5,659 nt of DNA from assembly GCA_964537555.1 (NCBI GenBank), contig CAZIAD010000098.1, positions 1 to 5,659 of the forward strand, given 5' to 3'. This DNA comes from CAYRWR01 sp964537555. Its GTDB lineage: Bacteria; Spirochaetota; Brevinematia; Brevinematales; CAYRWR01. Numbering within the stretch: position 1 is the stretch's first letter; the number at the start of each line of letters is the position of its first letter. The notes under the pieces are model-generated. The model worked only from the letters and a program-made list of their open reading frames with translations, did not search any database and was not told where the DNA came from. This document shows positions 5,625 through 5,659 of the stretch, one piece after another. The translations under genes were made by a program, and so were the position numbers.

Positions 5625-5659
5625 ATGAAAAGTTCAGAAAATATCAGCGATAGTACATC
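5625..5659 (+). CDS. Start of an ORF cut by the window end; possible IS110 recombinase
   Basis: Only about 12 residues are visible (MKSSENISDSTS, the last codon incomplete), polar and serine-rich. The AGGAG at good spacing and the structured leader support a true start. No family motif is reached. The recombinase suggestion comes from the upstream RNA alone. Confidence 0.55.
   Translation, partial: MKSSENISDST

Larger units (their letters stand above)
5463..5659 (+). mobile_element. Left end of a possible IS110-family element, cut by the window edge
   Basis: A structured untranslated leader of about 150 bases is followed by a Shine-Dalgarno sequence and an ORF start. IS110-family elements lack inverted repeats and encode a bridge RNA in a noncoding end, which in one subgroup lies just upstream of the recombinase gene. 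The fit is to layout and RNA shape only, since the diagnostic protein motifs lie beyond the window. A retron or another RNA-led gene is an alternative. Confidence 0.4.

Noticed and set aside
1..5659. CRISPR array, tRNA or rRNA
   Set aside because: No regularly spaced short direct repeats, tRNA cloverleaf or rRNA signature was seen on either strand.

Overview
The window is AT-rich accessory bacterial DNA built from decaying mobile elements and the genes between them. The host cannot be named from sequence alone. Two small secreted proteins, one with an SH3b domain, fit an AT-rich Gram-negative bacterium, perhaps a spirochaete, but this is a weak guess. A run of ten Ns (229-238) marks an assembly gap at the start of the first gene.

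Region 1 (about 91-2759) reads best as one IS481-family element carrying cargo. It has a left end (about 91-150), a sigma70-type promoter (166-194), two overlapping unknown genes on the plus strand (248-946, a soluble protein; 946-1431, a two-helix membrane protein), an intact DDE transposase on the minus strand (1433-2620) and a right end (about 2655-2759). The transposase stop lies one base from the cargo stop, so a left end cannot fit between them. The nearest sequence matching the right end, inverted, is at 91-150, beyond the two genes.

Region 2 (2791-4083, minus strand) holds a secreted protein gene with a calcium-loop motif (2791-3531). It lies just downstream of a broken, N-terminally truncated transposase relative (3563-4083) with frameshifts and internal deletions.

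Region 3 (4083 to about 5280) repeats the layout of region 1: a matching left end, a promoter-like sequence, a plus-strand gene (secreted SH3b protein, 4203-5021), then a convergent C-terminal transposase remnant (about 5065-5280). This suggests that the left end carries a promoter driving whatever gene lies between it and the 3' end of the transposase gene.

Region 4 (about 5463-5659) has a run of stem-loops followed by a Shine-Dalgarno sequence and the first codons of an ORF cut by the window edge. The arrangement resembles the bridge-RNA leader of an IS110-family recombinase, but too little protein is visible to confirm the family.

The strongest candidate for something undescribed is the promoter-equipped cargo slot in this IS481 lineage, together with its unknown soluble plus two-helix membrane protein pair.
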